A stretch of DNA of 64,000 nucleotides from CAVSMC01 sp963728935 (GCA_963728935.1 CAVSMC010000001.1:1984001-2048000), one strand, 5' to 3'; shown: positions 50,926 to 62,331, counted from the first letter of the stretch. The notes: generated by a model not told the origin, from the sequence alone. Made by a program: numbers and translations.

Positions 50926-51345
50926 CCGGGGTCGGCTGTCATACGCATCGGCGAACCGGGCGCGGGAGCGCCCGATCGCCGAGTTGCTGCTTTTCGGGAG
51001 GCGTCAGCCGGCGTCTTTCCTCCTTCGCCGCGGCGCACAACGCACGTTGACAGTTTCGCGATAAGGCCTTAAACTCGCAGTCTTTTCGCCTTTTGCTCGC
51101 CTAAGCAACGCGGGCGCAAGGCCTGCGTACCCGGCCGTCGGCCCGGGCCGGCGCTCCTGCCGTGTACCGCCGCAAGGCGCCACAGCGGATTGCGGCTCAC
51201 CCCGGTCGACCGTGGCGCGAAAGAGGTGGCCCGGGCACGCGCCGAACGCAAGGCGCGATTTGCGCGGGCCACTTTGATTTGTTCTGCCTGCAGTTGTTTC
51301 GCATGAGCCCTGCAGCCTCGAGGCTGCACGAAACGGAAAATTCGG
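50926..51345 (+). promoter_or_regulatory. Terminator and promoter/leader of the str operon
   Basis: This 420-bp gap has no gene. GGGCGCGGGAGCGCCC (50958-50973) can end the previous transcript. The promoter is -35 TTGACA (51047-51052, consensus), 17-bp spacer and -10 TAAACT (51070-51075). About 260 nt of G/C-rich leader then precede rpsL; no S7-type or other known binding structure was identified in it. Confidence 0.8.
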
Positions 51346-51723
51346 ATGCCTACCATCAATCAGCTCGTACGCAAGGGCCGCGCGCCTGTGGTAACGAAAA
51401 GCAAGGTTCCGGCGCTGCAGCAGAGCCCGCAGAAGCGCGGCGTGTGCACGCGCGTGTACACGACGACGCCGAAGAAGCCGAACTCGGCGTTGCGCAAGGT
51501 TGCCAAGGTGCGTCTCACCAACGGCTTTGAGGTGATCAGCTACATCGGGGGTGAAGGTCACAACCTGCAGGAGCACTCGGTCGTGCTGATCCGCGGCGGG
51601 CGCGTGAAGGATCTCCCGGGCGTTCGCTACCACATGGTGCGCGGAAGCCTCGACACCGCCGGTGTGAAGGACCGCAAGCAGGCGCGCTCGAAGTACGGCG
51701 CGAAGAAGCCGAAGGCGGCGTAA
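51346..51723 (+). CDS. rpsL: 30S ribosomal protein S12
   Basis: This 125-residue decoding-centre protein begins MPTINQLVRKGRAPV. Lys43 (TPKKPNSALRK) and Lys88 (GGRVKDLPG), the usual streptomycin-resistance positions, are wild-type. It is the first gene of the str operon. Confidence 0.99.
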   Translation: MPTINQLVRKGRAPVVTKSKVPALQQSPQKRGVCTRVYTTTPKKPNSALRKVAKVRLTNGFEVISYIGGEGHNLQEHSVVLIRGGRVKDLPGVRYHMVRGSLDTAGVKDRKQARSKYGAKKPKAA

Positions 51724-51729
51724 CCGAAG

Positions 51730-51802
51730 CGGCCAAAAGTGAAAACCTGCTTTTGGCCGGAATAGCTACCGTTGAATCGCTGCGGAGCCGGTCGATTCAA
51801 CG
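51730..51802 (+). promoter_or_regulatory. Two-hairpin leader element, copy C (rpsL-rpsG gap)
   Basis: Hairpin 1 is CGGCCAAAAGT/GCTTTTGGCCG with loop GAAAACCT and a closing T-G pair (51730-51759). Hairpin 2 is CGTTGAATCG/CGATTCAACG with a 13-nt loop (51770-51802). The linker (GAATAGCTAC) lacks the GTCAG of the other copies. CAAGGA at 51811-51816, eight nt on, takes the place of CAACGA and also serves as the rpsG ribosome-binding site. Confidence 0.85.
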
Positions 51803-51823
51803 CAGAAGAGCAAGGAAAAAGCG

Positions 51824-52294
51824 ATGCCTCGTCGTAGAGAAGTCCCGAAGCGCGAAATCCTGGCCGATCCGAAATACGGCTCGAGCGACGTCGCCAAGTT
51901 CGTCAACGTGCTGATGACCGCGGGCAAGAAATCGGTTGCCGAGCGCATCCTGTACGGCGCGTTCGACTCGATCTCGAAAAAGGGCGGCAAGGATCCGCTG
52001 GAAGTGTTCAACCAGGCGCTGTCCAACGCGCGGCCGATGGTCGAAGTGAAGAGCCGCCGCGTCGGCGGCGCGAACTTCCAGGTTCCCGTCGAAGTTCGGC
52101 CCGTGCGCCGCATGGCGCTCGCGATGCGCTGGCTGCGCGAAGCGGCAAGAAAGCGCGGTGAAAAATCGATGGGCGCGCGACTCGCCGCCGAGCTGATCGA
52201 AGCCGCGGAAGGCCGCGGCGGCGCGGTGAAGAAGCGCGAAGAAGTGCACCGGATGGCCGAAGCGAACAAGGCGTTCTCGCATTTCCGCTTCTGA
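51824..52294 (+). CDS. rpsG: 30S ribosomal protein S7
   Basis: This 156-residue protein initiates assembly of the 30S head. It begins MPRRREVPKREILADPKYGS and ends AEANKAFSHFRF. GGANFQVPVEVRPVRRMALA is the family core. SD is AAGGA before ATG 51824. Confidence 0.99.
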   Translation: MPRRREVPKREILADPKYGSSDVAKFVNVLMTAGKKSVAERILYGAFDSISKKGGKDPLEVFNQALSNARPMVEVKSRRVGGANFQVPVEVRPVRRMALAMRWLREAARKRGEKSMGARLAAELIEAAEGRGGAVKKREEVHRMAEANKAFSHFRF

Positions 52295-52318
52295 GCCCCA
52301 ACCTATCGACGACGTGAT

Positions 52319-52338
52319 CCGCGGAGAGGGCTCCGCGG
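52319..52338 (+). other. Hairpin between rpsG and fusA
   Basis: A perfect 8-bp stem, CCGCGGAG/CTCCGCGG, with an AGGG loop lies 25 bp upstream of the fusA GTG. It has no T-run; a processing or translational-control role is possible. Confidence 0.5.
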
Positions 52339-52362
52339 TACGAAATTCCAGGCATCCGAAAA

Positions 52363-54456
<2,094 letters not shown>

Positions 54457-54461
54457 TGCAG

Positions 54462-55759
<1,298 letters not shown>

Positions 55760-55764
55760 ATTGG

Positions 55765-55841
55765 CGGCGAAAAGTGAAACCCTACTTTTCGCCGAATGAA
55801 GTCAGCACGGAGAGCTTGGGGGCGGCCCGGCGCTCTTCGTG
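55765..55841 (+). promoter_or_regulatory. Two-hairpin leader element, copy D (upstream of rpsJ)
   Basis: Hairpin 1 is CGGCGAAAAGT/ACTTTTCGCCG with loop GAAACCCT (55765-55794). After a linker ending GTCAG, hairpin 2 is CACGGAGAGC/GCTCTTCGTG (one G-T pair) with a 16-nt G/C-rich loop (55806-55841). CAACGA follows exactly nine nt later (55851-55856). It begins five bases after the tuf stop. Confidence 0.88.
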
Positions 55842-55895
55842 AGGCAAGTGCAACGAGAACCGAGCGCGTGGGCGAGCGGTTGACGAAAGGTAGAC

Positions 55896-56207
55896 ATGCC
55901 GAACCAACGTATCCGCATTCGACTCAAGGCGTTCGACTACAAGCTGATCGATCAGTCGGCGCTCGAGATCGTCGAAACGGCGAAGCGCTCGGGCGCAGTG
56001 GTCAAGGGACCGGTGCCGCTGCCGACGAAGATCGAGCGCTACAACGTGCTGCGCTCGCCGCATGTGAACAAGACATCGCGCGACCAGTTCGAGATTCGCA
56101 CGCATCTGCGGCTGATGGACATCATCGATCCGACCGACAAGACCGTCGACCAATTGATGAAGCTCGATCTGCCGGCAGGCGTCGACGTCGAGATCAAACT
56201 ACAGTAG
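55896..56207 (+). CDS. rpsJ: 30S ribosomal protein S10 / NusE
   Basis: This 103-residue protein has the conserved RIRLKAFDYKLIDQSALEIV and PLPTKIERYNVLRSPHVNK segments. Besides its ribosomal role it joins NusB in antitermination and contacts the NusG KOW domain. It starts at ATG 55896 with AAAGGT upstream and ends immediately before element E. Confidence 0.99.
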   Translation: MPNQRIRIRLKAFDYKLIDQSALEIVETAKRSGAVVKGPVPLPTKIERYNVLRSPHVNKTSRDQFEIRTHLRLMDIIDPTDKTVDQLMKLDLPAGVDVEIKLQ

Positions 56208-56283
56208 CGGCGAAAAGTACAAACCTACTTTTCGCCGGATGGAGTCAGCACGAAAGGCTTGGGGCGGCCCGGCGCCTTTCGTG
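56208..56283 (+). promoter_or_regulatory. Two-hairpin leader element, copy E (upstream of rplC)
   Basis: Hairpin 1 is CGGCGAAAAGT/ACTTTTCGCCG with loop ACAAACCT (56208-56237). The linker ends GTCAG, and hairpin 2 is CACGAAAGGC/GCCTTTCGTG with a 15-nt loop (56249-56283). CAACGA is nine nt further (56293-56298). Against copy D, stem 2 shows several paired substitutions while the loop TTGGGG(G)CGGCCCGGC is kept. The element starts at the base after the rpsJ stop; the rplC ATG is 107 nt beyond its end. Confidence 0.88.
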
Positions 56284-56390
56284 TAGTAAAGGCAACGAAG
56301 GACCGAGCGTAGTGCGCAGCGATAAGTGTATGGCCGACCCATTGCAGTCGGCACTCCGGGCGACCGGAGCAACGAAGAAGAGAGATTGAA

Positions 56391-57047
56391 ATGACACTGG
56401 GACTCGTCGGTCGCAAGATCGGCATGACAAGGGTCTTCACCGACGACGGCAGCGCCGTGCCGGTGACCGTGCTCGATGTCGCCGACAATCGCATCACGCA
56501 GATCAAGACACCCGACACCGACGGCTACGCGGCGGTTCAGGTGACGTACGGCAAGCGTCGTGCATCGCGTGTCGCGAAGCCGCAAGCCGGCCACCTCGCG
56601 AAGGCCGGCGTCGAAGCGGGCGTGATGCTGAAGGAATTCAAGGTCGCGCCGGATGCGATCGCCGATCTCAAGGTCGGCTCGACGCTGCCGATCGATGCGT
56701 TCGCCGTCGGTCAGCTCGTCGACGTGACCGGAACGACGAAGGGCCGCGGCTTTTCCGGCGTCATTCGCCGGCACAATTTCAGCTCGAACCGTGCGTCGCA
56801 CGGCAACTCGCGCTCGCACAACACGCCCGGCTCGATCAGCATGGCGCAGGACCCGGGCCGCGTGTTTCCCGGCAAGCGGATGGCCGGCCAGTACGGCAAC
56901 GTCACGCGCACGGTGCAGACGCTCACCGTCGTGCGGGTCGACGCCGAACGCGGGTTGCTGCTCGTCAGGGGATCGGTTCCCGGCGCCGATGGCGGCCACA
57001 TCATCGTGCGGCCGGCGGTCAAGGCTCCGGCGAAGAAGGGGGCCTGA
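56391..57047 (+). CDS. rplC: 50S ribosomal protein L3
   Basis: This 218-residue protein lies near the peptidyl-transferase centre. It begins MTLGLVGRKIGMTRVFTDDG; the loop around GNSRSHNTPGSISMAQDPGR carries the Gln that is methylated by PrmB in related species. rplD follows after 2 bp. Confidence 0.99.
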   Translation: MTLGLVGRKIGMTRVFTDDGSAVPVTVLDVADNRITQIKTPDTDGYAAVQVTYGKRRASRVAKPQAGHLAKAGVEAGVMLKEFKVAPDAIADLKVGSTLPIDAFAVGQLVDVTGTTKGRGFSGVIRRHNFSSNRASHGNSRSHNTPGSISMAQDPGRVFPGKRMAGQYGNVTRTVQTLTVVRVDAERGLLLVRGSVPGADGGHIIVRPAVKAPAKKGA

Positions 57048-57049
57048 CC

Positions 57050-57673
57050 ATGGCGGATCTGAAGCTGATCGACGCGAGCGGTCAAGCGGCCACGGTCGCG
57101 GGCTCCGATGCGCTGTTCGCACGCGAGTACAACGAGGCGCTCGTCCATCAGGTCGTCACCGCGTACCAGGCGAACGCGCGCGGCGGCAATCGCGCGCAGA
57201 AGGGTCGCGGCGACGTGAACAAATCGCACCGCAAGCCGTGGCGACAGAAGGGCACCGGCCGCGCGCGCGCGGGCCAGGCGAACAGCCCGCTGTGGCGCGG
57301 CGGCGGCAAGATCTTTCCGAGCATGCCCGACGAGGATTTCTCGCAGAAGCTGAACCGCAAGATGTACCGCGCGGGCATTGCGTCGATTCTGTCGCAACTG
57401 GTGCGCGAGAACCGACTCGCCGTGGTCGAGGGCATCGCGGTCGACTCGCCGAAGACGAAGCTATTCGTGCAGAAGATCAAGTCGTTCGGACTCGCCGGCA
57501 CGGTGCTCGTCGTCACCGACAAGCTCGACGACAACGTGTTCCTGTCGTCGCGCAACCTGGCCGACGTGCTCGTGCTCGAAACGCGCCAGGTCGACCCGGT
57601 CAGCCTGCTGCGCTTCGAGAACGTCGTTCTCACCAAGGCGGCAGTCGCGCAATTCGAGGAGATGCTGGGATGA
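57050..57673 (+). CDS. rplD: 50S ribosomal protein L4
   Basis: This 207-residue protein lines the exit tunnel, with the extended loop KGRGDVNKSHRKPWRQKGTG. In enterics L4 represses the S10 operon. It overlaps rplW by 4 nt (ATGA). Confidence 0.98.
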   Translation: MADLKLIDASGQAATVAGSDALFAREYNEALVHQVVTAYQANARGGNRAQKGRGDVNKSHRKPWRQKGTGRARAGQANSPLWRGGGKIFPSMPDEDFSQKLNRKMYRAGIASILSQLVRENRLAVVEGIAVDSPKTKLFVQKIKSFGLAGTVLVVTDKLDDNVFLSSRNLADVLVLETRQVDPVSLLRFENVVLTKAAVAQFEEMLG

Positions 57674-57984
57674 CCGCCGCGATCAAATTCAATTCCGAGC
57701 GCCTCGCGACGGTGTTGCTCGCTCCCGTGATCTCGGAAAAGGGCACCTACATCGGCGACAAGCACAATCAGATCATCTTCAAGGTGATCGCCGACGCGAC
57801 CAAGCCCGAGGTGAAGGCCGCGGTCGAGGCGATGCTCAAAGTGCAGGTGAAGAGCGTGCAGATCGCGAACGTCGGCGGCAAGACGAAGCGCTTCGGACGC
57901 TTCACCGGAAAGCGGCGCGGCTGGAAGAAGGCGTACGTGTGCCTCGCACCCGGTCAGGAAGTCAACTTCGCGGCGGAGGCGTAA
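57670..57984 (+). CDS. rplW: 50S ribosomal protein L23
   Basis: This 104-residue tunnel-exit protein docks SRP and trigger factor. It has LLAPVISEKGTYIGDKHNQI and the basic loop GGKTKRFGRFTGKRRGWKKA. It starts at ATG 57670, overlapping rplD. Confidence 0.98.
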   Translation: MTAAIKFNSERLATVLLAPVISEKGTYIGDKHNQIIFKVIADATKPEVKAAVEAMLKVQVKSVQIANVGGKTKRFGRFTGKRRGWKKAYVCLAPGQEVNFAAEA

Positions 57985-57988
57985 CGCC

Positions 57989-58813
57989 ATGCCATTGCAA
58001 AAAGTCAAACCGACGTCGCCGGGCCGCCGAGCGCTGATCAAGGTCGTCCATCCGCAGCTGCACAAGGGCAAGCCGCACGACGGGCTCACCGAGAGCCAGA
58101 AGCGCGGCTCGGGCCGCAACAACCACGGCCACATCACGACTCGCCACAAGGGCGGCGGCCACAAGCACCATTACCGCGTCATCGATTTCCGTCGCAACAA
58201 GGACGGCGTCGCGGCGAAGGTCGAGCGGCTCGAGTACGACCCGAACCGAAGCGCGCATCTCGCGCTGCTGCTGTACGGCGACGGCGAGCGCCGTTACATC
58301 ATCGCGCCGCGGGGCGTTGCGGTCGGCACGCCGCTCGCATCGGGCAGCGAAGCGGCGATCAAGCCCGGCAATTGCCTGCCGCTTCGCAACATCCCGGTCG
58401 GCACGACGATTCATTGCGTCGAGATGATGCCCGGCAAGGGTGCGCAGATCGCGCGCTCGGCCGGCGCCGGCGTGCAGTTGCTCGCGCGCGAAGGACTGTA
58501 CGCGCAGCTCCGGTTGCGCTCGGGCGAGATCCGCAAGGTGCACGTCGACTGCCGCGCCACGATCGGCGAAGTCGGCAACGAGGAGCACAGCCTGCGCTCG
58601 ATCGGCAAGGCCGGCGCGAACCGCTGGCGCGGCATCCGGCCGACGGTGCGCGCATGGGCGATGAACCCCGTCGATCACCCGATGGGCGGGCGCACCAACG
58701 GCGGCGGCCATCCGGTGTCGCCTTGGGGCACGCCGACGAAGGGCTACAAGACACGCAAGAACAAGCGCACCGACGGCATGATCGTCCGCCGCCGGCACGC
58801 TCAGAAGGGGTAA
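57989..58813 (+). CDS. rplB: 50S ribosomal protein L2
   Basis: This 274-residue protein is needed for subunit joining and peptidyl transfer. It contains GRNNHGHITTRHKGGGHKHH and the C-terminal AMNPVDHPMGGRTNGGGHPV with the conserved His. rpsS starts 4 bp after the stop. Confidence 0.99.
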   Translation: MPLQKVKPTSPGRRALIKVVHPQLHKGKPHDGLTESQKRGSGRNNHGHITTRHKGGGHKHHYRVIDFRRNKDGVAAKVERLEYDPNRSAHLALLLYGDGERRYIIAPRGVAVGTPLASGSEAAIKPGNCLPLRNIPVGTTIHCVEMMPGKGAQIARSAGAGVQLLAREGLYAQLRLRSGEIRKVHVDCRATIGEVGNEEHSLRSIGKAGANRWRGIRPTVRAWAMNPVDHPMGGRTNGGGHPVSPWGTPTKGYKTRKNKRTDGMIVRRRHAQKG

Positions 58814-58816
58814 CGC

Positions 58817-59122
58817 ATGGCACGTTCAATCAAGAAGGGACCGTTCGTCGACGATCACCTGCTGAAGAAGGTGGAAGCGGCGCGCGCGACCTCCGACAAG
58901 CGTCCGATCAAGACGTGGTCGCGCCGCTCGACCGTCACGCCGGAATTCGTGGGACTGACGATCGCCGTGCACAACGGCAAGCAGCACATTCCGGTCTACG
59001 TGTCGGAAAACATGGTCGGCCACAAGCTCGGCGAGTTCGCCATGACGCGCACGTTCAAGGGCCACTCGTCGGACAAGAAGGTGGCCGCTCCCACCACCGG
59101 CCCGCGCGGCGCGCGCAAGTAA
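58817..59122 (+). CDS. rpsS: 30S ribosomal protein S19
   Basis: This protein begins MARSIKKGPFVDDHLLKKVE. At 101 residues it is about ten longer than the usual 91-92; the extra C-terminal residues, near DKKVAAPTTGPRGARK, are basic. It partners S13 in the 30S head. Confidence 0.98.
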   Translation: MARSIKKGPFVDDHLLKKVEAARATSDKRPIKTWSRRSTVTPEFVGLTIAVHNGKQHIPVYVSENMVGHKLGEFAMTRTFKGHSSDKKVAAPTTGPRGARK

Positions 59123-59132
59123 GGAGCCGACG

Positions 59133-59468
59133 ATGCAAACATCCGCAACGCTACGCGGCGTACGCCTGTCGGCGCAGAAGGGCCGGCTCGTCGCCGATCA
59201 GATCCGCGGGTTGCCCGTCGACCGCGCGTTGAACCTGCTCGCGTTCAGCCCGAAGAAGGGCGCGGCGATCATCAAGAAGGTGCTCGAGTCGGCGATCGCC
59301 AATGCCGAGCACAACGACGGCGCCGACGTCGACGAGCTCAAGGTGAAGACGATCTACGTGGACAAGGCCGACAGTCTTCGCCGCTTCACCGCGCGCGCAA
59401 AGGGCCGCGGCAACACGATCTTGAAGCAGACCTGCCACATCCACGTCGTCGTCGGCGACGGCAAATAA
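59133..59468 (+). CDS. rplV: 50S ribosomal protein L22
   Basis: This 111-residue protein has RLSAQKGRLVADQIRGLPVD, and its extended beta-hairpin (DKADSLRRFTARAKGRGNTI) reaches into the exit tunnel. It is in order between rpsS and rpsC. Confidence 0.98.
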   Translation: MQTSATLRGVRLSAQKGRLVADQIRGLPVDRALNLLAFSPKKGAAIIKKVLESAIANAEHNDGADVDELKVKTIYVDKADSLRRFTARAKGRGNTILKQTCHIHVVVGDGK

Positions 59469-59476
59469 GGACCAGC

Positions 59477-60208
59477 ATGGGACAGAAAATCCATCCGACC
59501 GGCTATCGCCTTGCCGTCACCCGCGACTGGACGTCGAAGTGGTTCGCCAACAGCAAGCACTTCGCGCCGACGCTCAAGGCCGACATCTGCATTCGTGAAT
59601 ACCTGAAGAAGAAGCTCGCGCATGCCTCGGTCGGCAAGATCACGATCGAGCGCCCGGCGAAGAATGCGCGCATCACGATCCACAGCGCGCGCCCTGGCGT
59701 GGTGATCGGCAAGAAGGGCGAGGACATCGAGGTGTTGCGCTCGGATCTGCGCCGGATGATGGGCGGCGATGTCGGCTTGAACATCGAGGAAATCCGCAAG
59801 CCCGAGATCGAGGCGCAGCTGATCGCCGACTCGATCGCGCAGCAGCTCGAGAAGCGCATCATGTTTCGCCGCGCAATGAAGCGCGCGATGCAGAACGCGA
59901 TGCGCCTCGGCGCCCAGGGCATCAAGATCATGACGGCGGGCCGCCTGAACGGCGCCGAAATCGCCCGTTCGGAGTGGTATCGCGAAGGACGTGTGCCGCT
60001 TCACACGTTGCGCGCAAACATCGAATACGGCTTTTCCGAAGCGCGCACGACGTACGGCGTGATCGGCATCAAGGTGTGGGTATTCAAGGGCGAGGTGCTC
60101 GCGCACAACGCCGAGCCGGCGGCAGCGCCCGCCGCGCAACCCGAAGCGCCGAAGCGCCCGCGTCGCTCGGGACCAGGAGCAGGAGCGAAGCATGCTGCAG
60201 CCAACTAG
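59477..60208 (+). CDS. rpsC: 30S ribosomal protein S3
   Basis: This 243-residue protein has a KH domain with VVIGKKGEDIEVLRSDLRRM and the helicase-associated basic residues. The C-terminal tail is Ala/Pro/Arg-rich (PAAAPAAQPEAPKRPRRSG). It overlaps rplP by 17 nt. Confidence 0.98.
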   Translation: MGQKIHPTGYRLAVTRDWTSKWFANSKHFAPTLKADICIREYLKKKLAHASVGKITIERPAKNARITIHSARPGVVIGKKGEDIEVLRSDLRRMMGGDVGLNIEEIRKPEIEAQLIADSIAQQLEKRIMFRRAMKRAMQNAMRLGAQGIKIMTAGRLNGAEIARSEWYREGRVPLHTLRANIEYGFSEARTTYGVIGIKVWVFKGEVLAHNAEPAAAPAAQPEAPKRPRRSGPGAGAKHAAAN

Positions 60209-60605
60209 ACGCAAGTATCGCAAGGAGCAGAAGGGCCGCAACAAAGGCGTTGCGACCGTCGGCAACAAGGTCTCCTTCGGCGAATATGGTCTGAAGGCGG
60301 TCGGCCGCGGCCGACTGACGGCGCGCCAGATCGAAGCGGCGCGCCGCGCGATGACGCGCCATGTCAAGCGCGGGGGCCGCATCTGGATCCGCATCTTCCC
60401 CGACAAGCCGGTGTCGCAGAAGCCCGCCGAAGTGCGCATGGGCAACGGCAAGGGCAATCCCGAGTACTACGTTGCCGAGATCGTGCCCGGCAAGGTGCTC
60501 TACGAGATGGACGGCGTCGACGAGGCGCTCGCGCGCGAGGCGTTCGCGCTCGCCGCGGCGAAGCTGCCGATCCGCACGTCGTTCGTGCATCGGCTGGTCG
60601 GCTGA
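60192..60605 (+). CDS. rplP: 50S ribosomal protein L16
   Basis: This 137-residue protein begins MLQPTRRKYRKEQKGRNKGV. It has the conserved RIWIRIFPDKPVSQKPAEVR and GKGNPEYYVA segments and positions A-site tRNA. Its start lies inside rpsC. Confidence 0.98.
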   Translation: MLQPTRRKYRKEQKGRNKGVATVGNKVSFGEYGLKAVGRGRLTARQIEAARRAMTRHVKRGGRIWIRIFPDKPVSQKPAEVRMGNGKGNPEYYVAEIVPGKVLYEMDGVDEALAREAFALAAAKLPIRTSFVHRLVG

Positions 60606-60619
60606 CGAGGAAACGGACG

Positions 60620-60844
60620 ATGAAGGTATCCGAATCAAAAAAGGACCTCGCTGCGAAGTCGCCGGCGGAGCTCAAGACCGAGCTCGACGCGCTTCTGAAG
60701 GAGCAATTCGGGCTGCGGATGCAGAAGGCGACGCAGCAGCTTACGAATACGTCGAAGCTCGCGCAGGTGCGCCGCTCGATCGCGCGCACGCGCACGTTGA
60801 TGCATCAGAAGGCGAAACAAGCACAACAAGGAGGCAAGGCATGA
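60620..60844 (+). CDS. rpmC: 50S ribosomal protein L29
   Basis: This 74-residue protein has KSPAELKTELDALLKEQFGL and RRSIARTRTLMHQKAKQAQQ. The tail AQQGGKA is slightly longer than usual. Its end, GAGGCAAGGCATGA, is repeated exactly at the end of the next small gene. It overlaps that gene by 4 nt. Confidence 0.97.
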   Translation: MKVSESKKDLAAKSPAELKTELDALLKEQFGLRMQKATQQLTNTSKLAQVRRSIARTRTLMHQKAKQAQQGGKA

Positions 60845-61062
60845 GCGAAGGCATCGGCGAGGCGGTGAGCGAAGCGAAGGCAACCGTAGGCGGGCGTGGC
60901 GCGTCGCAGCCGCTTGCACCCGAGCGGCAGGCAGACATGATCCGGGCGATCGTCGAGCGCTCCGCGGCCGGCGCGCCGCCCAGCGTTCGGCGTCGTGCGA
61001 TCGCGCTCGCGGGCGTGCGGATCGCTCAGACGGCCGCAGCGAACGAACGAGGCAAGGCATGA
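60841..61062 (+). CDS. Unrecognised 73-aa protein inserted between rpmC and rpsQ
   Basis: rpsQ normally follows rpmC directly. Here a 73-codon frame starts with ATG 60841, overlapping the rpmC stop (ATGA), and ends by overlapping the rpsQ ATG (ATGA). GGAGGCAAGG upstream is a good ribosome-binding site. The product starts MSEGIGEAVSEAKATVGGRG and continues with a likely helical segment, ERQADMIRAIVERSAAGAPP, then SVRRRAIALAGVRIAQTAAA. It is Ala/Arg-rich with net positive charge of about +4, no Cys and no membrane helix. No family was recognised. It should be made at about the level of ribosomal proteins, so it could be a ribosome-associated factor, or a neutral filler. Confidence 0.7.
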   Translation: MSEGIGEAVSEAKATVGGRGASQPLAPERQADMIRAIVERSAAGAPPSVRRRAIALAGVRIAQTAAANERGKA

Positions 61063-61352
61063 CCGAGCACGCACAGCAATCCGCCGCGCCGGCGAAGAAG
61101 CCGATGATCCAGACGCTGATCGGCCGCGTGGTGAGCGACAAGATGGACAAGACGGTTACCGTGCTGGTCGAGCGGCGGGTGAAGCACGCGCTGTACGGCA
61201 AGGTCGTGACGAAGTCGAGCAAGTATCACGCGCACGACGAGAAGAACGAGTTCAAGGAGGGCGACCTGGTCGAGATCGAGGCGTGCCGAAAGCTTGCCAA
61301 GACCAAGGCGTGGCGCGTGATTCGGCTGCTCGAGAAGGCGCGTGCCGTTTGA
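61059..61352 (+). CDS. rpsQ: 30S ribosomal protein S17
   Basis: This 97-residue protein has TLIGRVVSDKMDKTVTVLVE and YHAHDEKNEFKEGDLVEIEA; the N-terminal 14 residues are an extension over the E. coli protein. It is the last gene of the S10 operon. Confidence 0.97.
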   Translation: MTEHAQQSAAPAKKPMIQTLIGRVVSDKMDKTVTVLVERRVKHALYGKVVTKSSKYHAHDEKNEFKEGDLVEIEACRKLAKTKAWRVIRLLEKARAV

Positions 61353-61375
61353 CGCGGCCGGAGGGCCCGCTGCGT

Positions 61376-61404
61376 TTGCCGAACTTACTGAATCCTGTCA
61401 TAAT
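61376..61404 (+). promoter_or_regulatory. Likely spc operon promoter
   Basis: -35 TTGCCG (61376-61381), a 17-bp spacer and -10 CATAAT (61399-61404) lie in the 279-bp gap between rpsQ and rplN. A 16-bp palindrome GCCTGCCGCGGCAGGC (61414-61429) follows at the expected transcript start region. Confidence 0.65.
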
Positions 61405-61631
61405 TTCAGCTTCGCCTGCCGCGGCAGGCGCGTCCCGCGCGAGCGACGGGCCGAAACGCCGCGGACTCTTCCCCCGGGAAGCGCGCCAGCGGTACGCAGC
61501 AGGCGGCGCGAACGCCCTGACGGGGTCCAAAACTGGCCGCGGCTCGAAGCGAAGCGGCGATCGACGCGACGCGCGTTACGGCGCTTGTGCGCGGCGGCGC
61601 CCACCGCGGAGTCAAGTTGGAGAAGTGAGCA

Positions 61632-62000
61632 ATGATCCAGATGCAGTCGATGCTGGATGTCGCCGATAACACCGGCGCCCGGCAAGTCATGTGTATCAAG
61701 GTGCTCGGCGGCAGCAAGCGCCGGTACGCGCACATCGGCGACGTGATCAAGGTCAGCATCAAGGACGCCGCTCCGCGCGGTCGCGTGAAGAAGGGCGAGA
61801 TCTACCACGCGGTGGTCGTTCGCACGCGTCAGGGCGTTCGTCGCGACGACGGCGCGCGCGTGCGCTTCGACGCCAACGCCGCCGTGCTGCTCAACGCCAA
61901 GCTCGAGCCGATCGGCACGCGCATCTTCGGGCCGGTGACGCGGGAGTTGCGCACCGAGCGCTTCATGAAGATCGTGTCGCTCGCGCCGGAAGTGCTGTAA
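61632..62000 (+). CDS. rplN: 50S ribosomal protein L14
   Basis: This 122-residue protein begins MIQMQSMLDVADNTGARQVM and has PRGRVKKGEIYHAVVVRTRQ. It is the first gene of the spc operon and contacts 16S rRNA at a bridge to the small subunit. Confidence 0.99.
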   Translation: MIQMQSMLDVADNTGARQVMCIKVLGGSKRRYAHIGDVIKVSIKDAAPRGRVKKGEIYHAVVVRTRQGVRRDDGARVRFDANAAVLLNAKLEPIGTRIFGPVTRELRTERFMKIVSLAPEVL

Positions 62001-62012
62001 GGAGCCGATGCC

Positions 62013-62330
62013 ATGCGCAAGATCAAAACGGGCGACAACGTCGTCGTCATTGCGGGGCGCGACAAGGGCAAGCGGGGCGACGTGACGCGCGTCGTCGATG
62101 CAGCGCACGTCGTCGTCGCCGGCGTCAACTCGGTGAAGAAGCACACGCGTCCGAACCCGATGAAAGGCCAGCAGGGCGGCATCGTAGCGAAGGACATGCC
62201 GATCCACGTGTCGAACGTCGCGATCTGGAATCCGGTCACGCAAAAGCCCGATCGCGTCGGCTTCCGCGTGCTCGACGACGGCCGCAAGGTGCGCTTCTTC
62301 AAGTCGAACGGCGAGCAGATCGGAGCATGA
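62013..62330 (+). CDS. rplX: 50S ribosomal protein L24
   Basis: This 105-residue assembly-initiator protein has a KOW-type start (KIKTGDNVVVIAGRDKGKRG) and VNSVKKHTRPNPMKGQQGGI. It is 1 bp from rplE. Confidence 0.98.
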   Translation: MRKIKTGDNVVVIAGRDKGKRGDVTRVVDAAHVVVAGVNSVKKHTRPNPMKGQQGGIVAKDMPIHVSNVAIWNPVTQKPDRVGFRVLDDGRKVRFFKSNGEQIGA

Positions 62331-62331
62331 C

